DNA of 49,413 nucleotides from Caulobacter sp. (GTDB taxonomy: Bacteria > Pseudomonadota > Alphaproteobacteria > Caulobacterales > Caulobacteraceae): assembly GCA_019636175.1 (NCBI GenBank), contig JAHBYC010000021.1, positions 1-49,413 of the forward strand, read 5' to 3'. Positions 1-7,811 of the stretch are shown in pieces. The position numbers and the translations under genes were made by a program. Position 1 is the stretch's first letter, and every line of letters begins with the position of its first letter. The notes below the pieces were generated by a model. It saw nothing but the letters and a program-made list of their open reading frames with translations, ran no database searches and had not been told where the DNA came from.

Positions 1-1
1 C

Positions 2-421
2 GGCCTCAACCGCCTGGGTCTCGGCGGGGTGGTCAGGAGCTTCCTCGACCCCGTCGCCAACCCCCCGGCCCCGGGCCAGGGCGCGCTTGCCATCCAGACC
101 CGCGCCGAGGACCTGAGCGCCCCCTGGCTCGCCGCCGTCCGCGACCCCGCCACCGCCCTCACCGTCGCCGCCGAACGCGGCGCCCTCGCCGCCCTCGAAG
201 GCAGCTGCCGCACCGCCATCGGCGCCCACGCGGTTCTGGAGGGGGGCCGCCTGACCCTGATCGTCGAGGCCCTGACCCCGGACGGGACGGCGCGGTTCCG
301 CCGGGAGGGGGAGGTGGTGCTGCCGGACGACGGCGCGGAGGCGGCGGCCCGGGCGCTGGGGCGGGCGTTGGGGGATGCGGTGCGGGACGCGGGCGGGGAT
401 GCGATTGTGTTGGGGGGGTAG
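2..421 (+). CDS. hemC: Hydroxymethylbilane synthase (porphobilinogen deaminase), C-terminal part
   Basis: The 5' end lies outside the window; the frame is open from base 2. HemC joins four porphobilinogen molecules into hydroxymethylbilane, the step before HemD in cytoplasmic tetrapyrrole synthesis. Visible family signatures are a GLNRLGL segment at the edge, the PPAPGQGALAIQTR stretch (family PAVGQGAVGIECR) and GSCRTAIGA, whose cysteine carries the dipyrromethane cofactor. The rest matches domain 3 and ends normally at TAG. hemD usually follows directly in alphaproteobacteria, but here it starts about 6.65 kb downstream, after an accessory insertion. Identification is secure. Confidence 0.95.
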   Translation, partial: GLNRLGLGGVVRSFLDPVANPPAPGQGALAIQTRAEDLSAPWLAAVRDPATALTVAAERGALAALEGSCRTAIGAHAVLEGGRLTLIVEALTPDGTARFRREGEVVLPDDGAEAAARALGRALGDAVRDAGGDAIVLGG

Positions 422-436
422 GGGGCAAAGCCCCTT
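422..436 (+). terminator. Short GC hairpin after hemC, possible terminator
   Basis: GGGGC (422-426), loop AAA, GCCCC (430-434), then TT. The stem is a perfect 5 bp directly behind the hemC stop, but the T-run is only two bases, so termination would be weak. Confidence 0.3.
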
Positions 437-463
437 CCGCCAACTCCACGCCTCTACCCCTTT

Positions 464-517
464 GCGCTCATCCGGGCGACGCGAAGGACGGTGGGAGGCG
501 CCATTCCCGGGACCCAG
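464..517. repeat. Degenerate copy of an intergenic palindromic repeat
   Basis: This stretch contains GCTCATCCGGGCGACGCGAA and, further on, GGCGCCATTCCCGGGACCCAG-like sequence. It aligns with repeats at 38654-38697 and 39867-39911, which share the order CGGCGAC-CGAAG, GGCGCC, CCGGG-CCCAG. It looks like host intergenic repeat DNA, so the left junction of the accessory island should lie to its right. I recognise nothing in 518-748 beyond lower-GC intergenic sequence. Confidence 0.5.
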
Positions 518-748
518 TTAGTTGAACGCCTCCATCTTCGACGCGCGCCTGCAAGGCAGGGCGAGGTCTAGTTTGCCTGATTCACTACTTTGCGGGGGAG
601 GATTGCTACGGCCTGATAGCTGACCCCAGCACACGATGTGCGGCAGAGTCAGGTAAGCGCAAAGATCTGACATTGGCCCGCTCCAGAAAGGCGACGTCTA
701 GCTGTCACGAAACTTCGAAGATGAGTGAGCGGGCGAGGCATGATGCCG

Positions 749-1423
749 CTAGTCGCTGTTTCGGATTTTTGCGTTGGTCGTGAGCGCCCAAATCTTTTTT
801 ACCCGATCCGTCGCCTCAGCTTCACTTAGCCCCGCCTCACGCCATCGACGTAACTGGAGCAGGTATGGAGCCAAGAAGTCCCCATGCGCCCCGCGCTTCA
901 GCGAATAGGCGATTTCATCCTCGGTGGTCCCAACGGCGCGTGCACCTTCCAAGAGCGTCTCCACCAAGGCCTCCAGCCCTTTTACACCAATCGACCAATC
1001 AATGTCGGAGGGCGCGCGGACCGTTCCTTCCTCGATCTCCACATACAGAGCCTGATTGCGAGGCATGGTCCCCGCATGCGACCAGATCTGAGTGCCGGCA
1101 CGGGCGGCGTCGAGCTTTGCGGGGGCAATTTGGGCGGACATGGCTTCGAGTCTGGTCGCTGCGTGAGCCATTTTCGAGTCGTGGCTTCGAATTCGCTTCC
1201 AGAACCGCCCCCAATTTATCGGTGCCTTTAGTGCCATTTTTCGCGCAAGGGCCTCAAGCATGAAATACTTGGCGAGCTCTTCGGCCGCACAATGTAAGAG
1301 CATGAAGGCGCGAACATATCGGCGCGCTCCAAGCAAGAGGTTCGCGTCGGCGGCCAAGTCCGCCGCGTTGGAGGCCGACTTGACCATGGCCGTCAACACC
1401 GTTGGAAGGGTCAGCTTGGTCAT
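749..1423 (-). CDS. AbiV-family abortive infection protein
   Basis: The product is about 224 residues. The N-terminal part has the AbiV layout: a helix with many alanines, then CAAEELAKYF at about residues 44-53 and RSHDSKMA near 78-86, matching the family pattern of an EExxK helix followed by an H-x-x-K motif. AbiV of Lactococcus blocks translation after phage infection; whether this homologue does so is inference. The ATG at 1423 is chosen because GGAG lies about 6 bases upstream; a longer frame reaching 1513 has no such support. It is transcribed away from the HIT operon and lies in the lower-GC insertion. A general HEPN-like helical protein is the main alternative. Confidence 0.7.
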   Translation of the reverse strand: MTKLTLPTVLTAMVKSASNAADLAADANLLLGARRYVRAFMLLHCAAEELAKYFMLEALARKMALKAPINWGRFWKRIRSHDSKMAHAATRLEAMSAQIAPAKLDAARAGTQIWSHAGTMPRNQALYVEIEEGTVRAPSDIDWSIGVKGLEALVETLLEGARAVGTTEDEIAYSLKRGAHGDFLAPYLLQLRRWREAGLSEAEATDRVKKIWALTTNAKIRNSD

Positions 1424-1569
1424 GCCTACTCCGCAGGGGGCCGCTCCTTCGGCGAACAAAAGTCCTCGACCGACAAAAAGTGAATCTAACTTAACCACTG
1501 GCGCGGATAGCATCCGGCGAAACGGTGCCCAAATATGCGCGTAGGCGAGGCCGTCACGGCCTCACAGCC

Positions 1570-1599
1570 GTTACACGTACATGGGACTCGTGTTATATT
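1570..1599 (+). promoter_or_regulatory. Sigma70-like promoter for the HIT operon
   Basis: GTTACA (1570-1575), an 18-base spacer, then TATATT (1594-1599). Transcription would begin near 1606. That excludes the ATG at 1581 as a start, because it would sit inside the promoter, and supports the GTG at 1620, which has GGGG eight bases upstream. Confidence 0.5.
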
Positions 1600-1619
1600 C
1601 TCTGCTAGGGGTGATAATA

Positions 1620-2285
1620 GTGTCGATGATCGTAGATCAGATTCTTTCCAGCTCGACGTCCAAGTTCGATTGGATCGTAGACGCTCGTCCGTCGCCAGCC
1701 AACGCGTGGCACGATCGCATCTTGGTTGAGAATCAACACTTCGTCGCGCTCGCCACGCTGGGTTCGATCGTGCCTGGCTGGGTTCTCGTCATTCCCCGCG
1801 AAAAGGCCTTTAATCTCGCGAACGCGAGCTCGCGGCATCGCGCGGAATTCGAAGAGATCCGCAACGAGGTCCAAGTTACCCTGGCGAAGAGCTTTGGCGG
1901 GCGTATCTATGAATTCGAACATGGTCCCCGGGCACCGCATGGACTTCTTGGTTGCGGCGTGGAACAAGCGCACCTGCACGTCGTCGCGCTGCCGTTCGAC
2001 CTCGTCGAAGAGGTTAGGTCGACGACCGGGAACGCTCAATCCGTCGCGGTAGGTTCGAACTCCCCTTGGGACGCCGTTGAGAATGGTAGGGACTATTGGC
2101 TCGTCCACGATCCCAAGGAGAGTGAAGCCCTGATCACCTATCCTGACGAGCCCATCTCTCAGGGCATCCGCAAAGTAATCGCTGCGAAGCTGGGCAAGGC
2201 TCACGCCTGGAACTACCGCGTTGACGCTTTCCACGAGCACATTTTGGAAACGCAGCGCGCTTTTCAACCGCTCGCATTCGCGTAG
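1620..2285 (+). CDS. HIT-domain protein (histidine-triad nucleotide hydrolase/transferase)
   Basis: About 221 residues. HIT proteins act on the alpha-phosphate of nucleotides (dinucleoside polyphosphate hydrolysis, nucleotidyl transfer or adduct removal). The fold is suggested by GWVLVIPREKA and by CGVEQAHLHVVALPF, the histidine-triad loop. The loop reads HLHVVAL: the first two histidines, including the middle one that acts as nucleophile in the family, are kept, but the third is valine. An extension of about 80 residues follows the triad. The GTG start is preferred over the ATG at 1581 (see the promoter). The stop is 8 bases before the membrane protein start, so they are probably co-transcribed. 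The substrate is unknown. Codon use is less GC-biased than in the surrounding host genes. Confidence 0.8.
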   Translation: MSMIVDQILSSSTSKFDWIVDARPSPANAWHDRILVENQHFVALATLGSIVPGWVLVIPREKAFNLANASSRHRAEFEEIRNEVQVTLAKSFGGRIYEFEHGPRAPHGLLGCGVEQAHLHVVALPFDLVEEVRSTTGNAQSVAVGSNSPWDAVENGRDYWLVHDPKESEALITYPDEPISQGIRKVIAAKLGKAHAWNYRVDAFHEHILETQRAFQPLAFA

Positions 2286-2293
2286 GAGCGGCT

Positions 2294-2959
2294 TTGACGG
2301 GGGAGCCGGCGGGCAGCACGCAGGACCCGGCCTCCCAAGAGCCAGTCGCGTCGGCGCCGACGGTCACTTCGGACTTGCCTAGTGCCTTAGGAGCCTCGCA
2401 TGTTGATCGCGACTTCACCGATCATCGCGCGGAGGGGGACTATAGGAGCCATTACTCTGGCCTGGCCTGGCTTCAGATCACGATCGAGGGAGTCTACTTG
2501 TTGATTATGGCAGCGATTGCCGGCGTCCACTTGTTGGGCTTGGCGATGAACGCCAATTTCATCACGCATGAAGTCAACTGGCTCGCCCCCGCTACAGCCT
2601 TTCCCGCCCCGAAGGATGGAAATGGCGTTCGCCTTTGGATGACAGTCTTCTTCGCCGGCATACTTGGCGCCACGACGTTCTCCTTCAAGTGGCTTTACCA
2701 CACGGTAGCTTGGAAGGATTGGCATCGCGATCGGATCGTCTGGCGCTTCATCGTTCCGCTACAAGGGGGCTTTCTTGCAGTCGGCACCGGCTGCATGATC
2801 CTTGCCGGAATTATTCCGCTCCTCAGCAAAGAGACGTTCGACCGCCTCGCCTCAGCGGCTGGATACGGATTCCTTGTCGGGCTGTTCGCTGACAATTTCT
2901 TGGCCGCCCTACAGAAATTCGCCAAACGGCTTCTGGGCACCCTGGGGGAAGCCTCGTAG
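2294..2959 (+). CDS. Four-helix membrane protein of unknown function
   Basis: 221 residues from a TTG start with AGGAG just upstream. The first 55 or so residues are polar and probably disordered and cytoplasmic. Four hydrophobic segments follow: YLLIMAAIAGVHLLGLAM (about 68-85), LWMTVFFAGILGATTF (about 114-130), FIVPLQGGFLAVGTGCMILAG (about 153-175, reading across the segment) and AAGYGFLVGLFADNFLAAL (about 189-208). I do not recognise a family. It is sandwiched between the HIT gene (8-base gap) and the ATP-grasp/MazG fusion (6-base gap), so it is likely part of the same functional unit, for example a membrane effector or anchor. That role is inference. Confidence 0.75.
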   Translation: MTGEPAGSTQDPASQEPVASAPTVTSDLPSALGASHVDRDFTDHRAEGDYRSHYSGLAWLQITIEGVYLLIMAAIAGVHLLGLAMNANFITHEVNWLAPATAFPAPKDGNGVRLWMTVFFAGILGATTFSFKWLYHTVAWKDWHRDRIVWRFIVPLQGGFLAVGTGCMILAGIIPLLSKETFDRLASAAGYGFLVGLFADNFLAALQKFAKRLLGTLGEAS

Positions 2960-2965
2960 ACGCCA

Positions 2966-5410
2966 ATGGAGTACCTATCCTCCAGCGACACGCCTCCCCT
3001 CCCGGAGACCGTTACCTTAAACTTCGGCGTGAAAGCGGCGGGGCTCCTCGAAATCCCCGAAGCTTGGCGGCCAGACTTCGTTCTGATTTCCGGCAGCGCA
3101 TACGACCGCTGGCTGGCGGCGGGCGGCGCCGTGCCTGAAGATTTGGCTGGCGAGTTCAGCCAATTGCTCAAGTCGGTCGAGCATATCGTCGGCCCCACTT
3201 GCATGCTGCGATCAAGCGCCACCGATGAAACGGTCCAGGAGCGTGGAAACTATCTTAGCCTTGAATGTAGATCAGCTGACGACACGAATGCCTCCGCAGA
3301 CGCCCTGCATCAAATCTTCACCGACTACCGGGAGAAGGGCGGCGCAGGGAGGATGTGCCTCATCTTGCAGAAGAAGGTAGACGCAACCAACGAGGGGTAT
3401 CTCTCAAACGAACTTCGTCTCGTCGACAAACCATACCGCTGGATCGTCCAGGCCGAAATAACGACAGCGGACGGCGTCGTGGCGGAAACTACATCGGTAT
3501 CTGCGAAGCAAGGCTCAGCCTTCTCCATCAATGACCCCCTAATTTGCACCTCAATGGGGGAGTTGAAGACGCGCCTTCGTTCTGTCGCGCAGCATTTTTG
3601 GAAGTCTAGCAAAGGCAGACTCCTCATTGAGTGGTGCTGGGACGGTTCCCGCCTGTGGCTCGTTCAGCGGGATCAATGCGCCGAAAAGACCGACGGCTTG
3701 AATCCGTTCAACCTTTTGGACAAGAGCCTCTCCCCGCCGAGCCTGGAGGAAGGCGTCTATTTCAAGCGCCACCAGCCTGGATCGTCATCGCCGTGGCCGA
3801 AATTGAAGAAGGTCGCGACTTACGGCACGGGAATCGCGCCACCGCCGCATCGTCTCTTCTACGCAAACGCGGCGACGATCAGACAAGCTCTGACCTCCCA
3901 ATCGACCCGTGACGAGCTGGTTGAGGAGATCAATTCCCTCACAAATGGCCGAGCCGTAATACGAACCGACAAAATAAGTGGGGGCTTCAATCTAGATCGA
4001 ACACATACGGTTGACGGTTCAGCTGCCGCCGAATGGCTGAGTATGCAGCTTGAAAAGGTCGAGAACGACGCCGAGACCGTTTTCATTCTCCACGCCTTCA
4101 TTTACGCGAGAGCGTCGGCCTGGTCGTACTACAAGCGTGGCGACTCCCACGTCCGGATCGACGGGCTATGGGGGCTGGCCGATGGAATGCAGTACTACCC
4201 CTGCGACACTTACATTTATCACCTGCGCCCGGATAAAGAAATCTCCACGCTTCGCTTCAAAAGCCATGTTCTCATTGAGGCGGAAGGCGGCGAATGGAAG
4301 ATCGTGGACGTCGATCATCAGTACGCCAGGAAACGCTCGCTCACGAAGGCACAGGTCAAGGAGATCGCCGAACGCACAATTGAGATATCTGGGCGAACCG
4401 ACGCTGACGCTCAGGTCATGTGGTTTGCTGGGATACCCGGACAATTCGGCTTGGGCGAAAACCTACCGTGGTTCTCAGCGCCGCCTGAGCAGAACATCGC
4501 CGAGCACCGATCCCACCTCCTACGATCCGTCACGATCTCGACGATCGCTGATATTGAAAGATTGGAAGGACTGCAGCCAAATTCGGTGAAAGTAATCTTG
4601 AAGCCGGATGGTGAAAATATTCGGAGTGACAGATTCATCGAAGTCGTCGGCGAATTTTGCACTCGCTTGAATCTACCTGTGGAAATTCAGGGGTCCATCC
4701 TTTCGCACGCATATCACCAGCTCGACAAAGCTGGGGTTCACGTTTTTTGCGCCGAACCAGGGAAGACACATCTCGAAATTCGGCAACGGAAGTCTTTTGA
4801 TAAAATCGTAAGAGACAACATTCCAAGCTATATTGAAGACAAAGGCGAGAGCGTAACTTCCTCTCGCCTGGATGATGAGGAGCTGGAGCGGGCACTTGTT
4901 GGAAAATTACTAGAAGAGACAAGCGAACTATTGTCTGCCAAGTCCCCCGAAAATAAGGCTGAAGAGCTAGCTGACATGCTGGAGGTGCTTCGCGGCTTTG
5001 CAAGCGCAGCTAAGGTTTCTTTTGAAGAGATAGAGCGAAAGGCCGAAAGAAAACGCCAAAAGCGTGGCGGATTTGAACTCGGAGTTGTGCTTCGATCAAC
5101 CAATCTCGCGGCCGAGGAGCCCGACACTCAGGTCCTATTTTCAGAGATCAGAAAAGACCTCCGATCACGCGTCAGGTTGAGCGATCTTTCAGACCGGGGG
5201 CGACGTACTGACAAGGCCGTTCTTCCAGCCGACCGCCTATTATCAAATGAAATCCTTCGAAAATCGCTGCAGTTCAAGCAACAAACGGTTGCGATACGAG
5301 CCGAAATGGAATCCGGTAACGTTGCTATTGTTGTCGAGGGCATATCGGATCTTCCTGACCGAAATCAGTTAAACTTCATCGACAAGCCGCCGCCTGAAGA
5401 CGGTACCTAA
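2966..5410 (+). CDS. Fusion of PEP-synthase-like ATP-grasp modules with a MazG-like NTP pyrophosphatase
   Basis: 814 residues. The N-terminal module resembles the nucleotide-binding half of PEP synthase/pyruvate phosphate dikinase: MLRSSATDETVQERGNYLSL from residue 80 (family VRSS...G) and IEWCWDGSRLWLVQRDQ near 221-237 (family DIEWA...LQxRP). A second, divergent half seems to follow, with IRTD at 332-335, GLWGLADG at 400-407 and LTKAQVKEIAERTIEI further on. There is no recognisable swivelling phosphohistidine or PEP-binding domain. Residues about 609-710 are a MazG-like domain: KIVRDNIPSYIEDKG, EETSE (EExxE) and EELADMLEVL (ExxD), ending in KRGGFE. The last 100 residues are unassigned. A small-molecule kinase or ligase joined to an NTP-cleaving domain is the natural reading; the substrate is unknown. 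It lies 6 bases after the membrane protein. Confidence 0.75.
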   Translation: MEYLSSSDTPPLPETVTLNFGVKAAGLLEIPEAWRPDFVLISGSAYDRWLAAGGAVPEDLAGEFSQLLKSVEHIVGPTCMLRSSATDETVQERGNYLSLECRSADDTNASADALHQIFTDYREKGGAGRMCLILQKKVDATNEGYLSNELRLVDKPYRWIVQAEITTADGVVAETTSVSAKQGSAFSINDPLICTSMGELKTRLRSVAQHFWKSSKGRLLIEWCWDGSRLWLVQRDQCAEKTDGLNPFNLLDKSLSPPSLEEGVYFKRHQPGSSSPWPKLKKVATYGTGIAPPPHRLFYANAATIRQALTSQSTRDELVEEINSLTNGRAVIRTDKISGGFNLDRTHTVDGSAAAEWLSMQLEKVENDAETVFILHAFIYARASAWSYYKRGDSHVRIDGLWGLADGMQYYPCDTYIYHLRPDKEISTLRFKSHVLIEAEGGEWKIVDVDHQYARKRSLTKAQVKEIAERTIEISGRTDADAQVMWFAGIPGQFGLGENLPWFSAPPEQNIAEHRSHLLRSVTISTIADIERLEGLQPNSVKVILKPDGENIRSDRFIEVVGEFCTRLNLPVEIQGSILSHAYHQLDKAGVHVFCAEPGKTHLEIRQRKSFDKIVRDNIPSYIEDKGESVTSSRLDDEELERALVGKLLEETSELLSAKSPENKAEELADMLEVLRGFASAAKVSFEEIERKAERKRQKRGGFELGVVLRSTNLAAEEPDTQVLFSEIRKDLRSRVRLSDLSDRGRRTDKAVLPADRLLSNEILRKSLQFKQQTVAIRAEMESGNVAIVVEGISDLPDRNQLNFIDKPPPEDGT

Positions 5411-5456
5411 AACTGCTCGCGACAATTTCGCGCCGTGCGATCGGGAGAGGGATGCC

Positions 5457-6536
5457 TTGAATTTGAGTCAACGCGCGATCGACTATGAACGCGATGGCGG
5501 CACGCCAGCGCAGTTTTATGCGCTTCTTGGCGACTGTCTTGCGGCAGGTGATCTAGATGGCTTGGTCGCCGTTCGAATTTTATTTTCCGGCGACCACGAC
5601 AACTCTGGCGGCGGCTCAGAGATCAAACACCGCTGCAGTTGGGCACTTCTCCGGTGGGGGAGCGACGGCTTGAACGAGCTTGTTTCCGCCACGGCTAGTC
5701 GGCCGAATATTAAGAACACTAGCGCGTGCGCAACGACATTAACGCTTATAGCTGGCGGGACCGATCGGCCCCAGCTCGTCCGGGGTGTCGACTACTACCA
5801 GGAGTTGGCTGCGCTGCGCCCCCTCTTTGAAGATCTGCAGCTTGCTGGCCGACGCGGGCTTTCTCGGCTGTTCATGCTGATCAAAGACGATTTCGACGCT
5901 GCGCACGCTGCGGCCTTCGGCATACAGGTTCTGAGCGTCCATGGTGACGAAGCTGTGCGGGAGTGGTTCGCTGCGCTCGCCGGCCGATGGCTTGCCGTCG
6001 GTGAGCCAATCATTGGGCAATATGAACAGCTCATCCTCGATCATCCCGACAATGAGCCAAAGTTTCAGGAGTTTCTCGCGGCGAACCCGCAGCTCCTCGA
6101 CCCAATGGCCATCGACATTTGGCCCCTACCTCAACTGAACGGCGCGAAAGAGCCCGACTTCATCGTGCGCCGCACCGACGACAGCTATCTCGTCGTTGAA
6201 ATTGAGAAGCCATCAAAGCTTCTGGTCACGAGAGACAATCACATTTCGGCCCAGGCAACCCAAGCTGTCAGTCAGGCCTCCGACTATCGCGACTTCTTAA
6301 ATCGAATGGCAAATCCGGAACGCTTCTTCCCAGGTCTTCACGACATGGAATGTCTCGTCGTAGTTGGGTTGGAGGCGCATCTGACCTGCGATCAGCGAAA
6401 CGCATTGCGAAACGACAACCGCCACCGACATGGGCTTAGGCTGGTGGGCTTTGACTGGCTTGCCGAGCGAGCGCGGATCGTTGCGCGAAATGTCACAACA
6501 AAGGCCGTCAATGTACGTGCAGCGAGGACCAGCTAG
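5457..6536 (+). CDS. Shedu-like anti-phage nuclease (DUF4263 domain)
   Basis: 359 residues from TTG, preceded by GGGAGAGGG. The C-terminal 170 residues follow the Shedu/DUF4263 pattern: EPKFQEFLAANPQLLDP before the core, PDFIV (D234) and VVEIEKP (E248, E250, K251) as PD-(D/E)XK-type active-site elements, then a Gln-rich helix ending SQASDYRDFL. Shedu proteins are nucleases that act in phage defence. Residues 1-195 are a helical domain I cannot name, probably the sensing part, as N-terminal domains vary in this family. It lies 46 bases after the fusion gene on the same strand, so it may be the operon's last gene or an independent defence gene. EIEK in place of the commoner E-[IL]-K is a small oddity. 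Confidence 0.75.
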   Translation: MNLSQRAIDYERDGGTPAQFYALLGDCLAAGDLDGLVAVRILFSGDHDNSGGGSEIKHRCSWALLRWGSDGLNELVSATASRPNIKNTSACATTLTLIAGGTDRPQLVRGVDYYQELAALRPLFEDLQLAGRRGLSRLFMLIKDDFDAAHAAAFGIQVLSVHGDEAVREWFAALAGRWLAVGEPIIGQYEQLILDHPDNEPKFQEFLAANPQLLDPMAIDIWPLPQLNGAKEPDFIVRRTDDSYLVVEIEKPSKLLVTRDNHISAQATQAVSQASDYRDFLNRMANPERFFPGLHDMECLVVVGLEAHLTCDQRNALRNDNRHRHGLRLVGFDWLAERARIVARNVTTKAVNVRAARTS

Positions 6537-6759
6537 GCCCGCGCCGATTGCAGAGGCGAGCAGTTCCCGTGCGAGCATTCCCGGTCAGAACCACCACCTC
6601 CCTCGATCGTAGGAGTCGCGTGGCCGGTACTCTGACGCCTACCAGAAAGCAGACTCCCCAAAGGTCCGAGATTAGCCAGCAACCGCCACGCCCCTTCAGC
6701 CGACGCCACTTTCTCTATCCCTCGAAACCAAACAGAACCTCGCCAATCACGCCAACGGG

Positions 6760-6773
6760 TATGTCTAGACATA
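6760..6773. promoter_or_regulatory. Perfect 14-bp palindrome, operator-like
   Basis: TATGTCTAGACATA is self-complementary over all 14 bases and stands alone in non-coding DNA, about 300 bases before hemD. It has the size of a dimer-binding site, but no regulator is encoded next to it. The role is unknown. Confidence 0.35.
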
Positions 6774-7018
6774 TTCATTTTACGCCTATGCGCCGTTCCC
6801 GTCAGCATCATTGCCCCCCGTCACCTCACTAAGCCACCCTTCGCCCTCTGTAGCCCACACCCTCAGCACCTCGCCCCACATTCACCAACACCCGACCTAC
6901 ACCCCGCCCTACGCTCCAGCCTACGTTTACAGGGCCTCGACCTACCGGCCGGCCCCCAAAACCTCCGCCTTTTCAGCCCTTTGCCACCTCCCCCATCCCG
7001 CCCCCGGAAATCGCGCGG

Positions 7019-7024
7019 TATAAT
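7019..7024 (+). promoter_or_regulatory. Consensus -10 element before hemD
   Basis: A perfect TATAAT lies 47 bases before the hemD ATG in otherwise GC-rich DNA. I see no good -35 at the standard distance. With hemD cut off from hemC, a local promoter would be needed. Confidence 0.4.
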
Positions 7025-7071
7025 GGCAGGCCGCTTCGACACGGGCGGGCAAATCGGGGATTGATCGGGGG

Positions 7072-7773
7072 ATGCGGAGCGGCCAGCCTGCCGGGGTGCC
7101 CAAGTCCGCGCCCCTCGTCTGGATCACCCGCGCCGAACCGGGCGCCGCGGCGACGGCCGGGCGGGTGCGGGCGAGGGGCTGGACGCCGCTGGTCGCGCCC
7201 CTGCTGGAGGCGCGGGCGCTGCCCGGCGCGAGGCTCGATCTTTCCGGCGTCGCCGCCGTCGCCTTCACCAGCGCACAGGGGGTGCGGGCCTTCGCGGCCC
7301 TGAGCGGCGAGCGCCCGCCCGCCTTCACCGTCGGCGACGCCACCGCCGAGGCGGCCCGCGCCGCCGGATTTTCGTCGGTGCGGTCGGCGGATGGCGATGT
7401 CGCCGCCCTCGCTGCGCTGATCGCCAGGGCCGCTCCCGGCCCGGTGCTGCACGCCGGGGCCCTGCATCCTGCGGGGGACCTGACCGGCGACCTGACCGCC
7501 CGGGGGATCGAGGCCCGCGCCGTCGCCCTCTATGAGACCGCGCCGGTCGATCCCGGGCCGGCCCTGGCGCGGTGGGACGAGATCGGCGTGGTCCTGGTCC
7601 ATTCGCCCCGCGCCGGCGCCCTGCTGGCCCGGGCCCTGGCCGCCCGTCCGGCCCCGCGGGCGCGGCTGCTGGCGCTGTCGCAGGCGGTCGCCGCCCCGCT
7701 CCGCGCCGTGGAAAATGCGAAGATCGCCGTTGCCCCGTTTCCCAACGAGGCTTCCCTGCTTAATCTGCTTTGA
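7072..7773 (+). CDS. hemD: Uroporphyrinogen-III synthase
   Basis: 233 residues. HemD inverts ring D and closes hydroxymethylbilane to uroporphyrinogen III. Sequence conservation is low in this family, but the markers are present: VWITRAEPGA at the start, VAFTSAQGVRAF (family FTSxNGV), FTVGDATAEAARAAGF (family VGxxTA) and ARAVALYET (family LYET). ATG 7072 follows GGGGG by a few bases. Its stop falls within 40 bases of the mitofilin-like gene. The position upstream of the mitofilin-like gene and hemY is the standard alphaproteobacterial arrangement, with only the hemC link broken. Confidence 0.93.
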   Translation: MRSGQPAGVPKSAPLVWITRAEPGAAATAGRVRARGWTPLVAPLLEARALPGARLDLSGVAAVAFTSAQGVRAFAALSGERPPAFTVGDATAEAARAAGFSSVRSADGDVAALAALIARAAPGPVLHAGALHPAGDLTGDLTARGIEARAVALYETAPVDPGPALARWDEIGVVLVHSPRAGALLARALAARPAPRARLLALSQAVAAPLRAVENAKIAVAPFPNEASLLNLL

Positions 7774-7811
7774 AAGCCGACAGGGCTGGCCGGAACGATT
7801 CGACCTCACCG

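Larger units (their letters stand above)
6537..7071. other. Gene-free right flank of the island
   Basis: I find no credible gene in these 535 bases. The short open frames present have no ribosome-binding site, no recognisable domain and arginine/proline-rich compositions typical of shadow frames. From about 6780 to 6990 the plus strand is markedly G-poor and rich in C, A and T. A perfect palindrome lies at 6760-6773. The right junction of the accessory insertion probably falls in this stretch, but I could not find a matching direct repeat near 520-740. Confidence 0.5.

Noticed and set aside
6548-7023. Short open frames between the Shedu gene and hemD as small genes
   Set aside because: No ribosome-binding sites, no recognisable domain, and composition explained by the G-poor strand.
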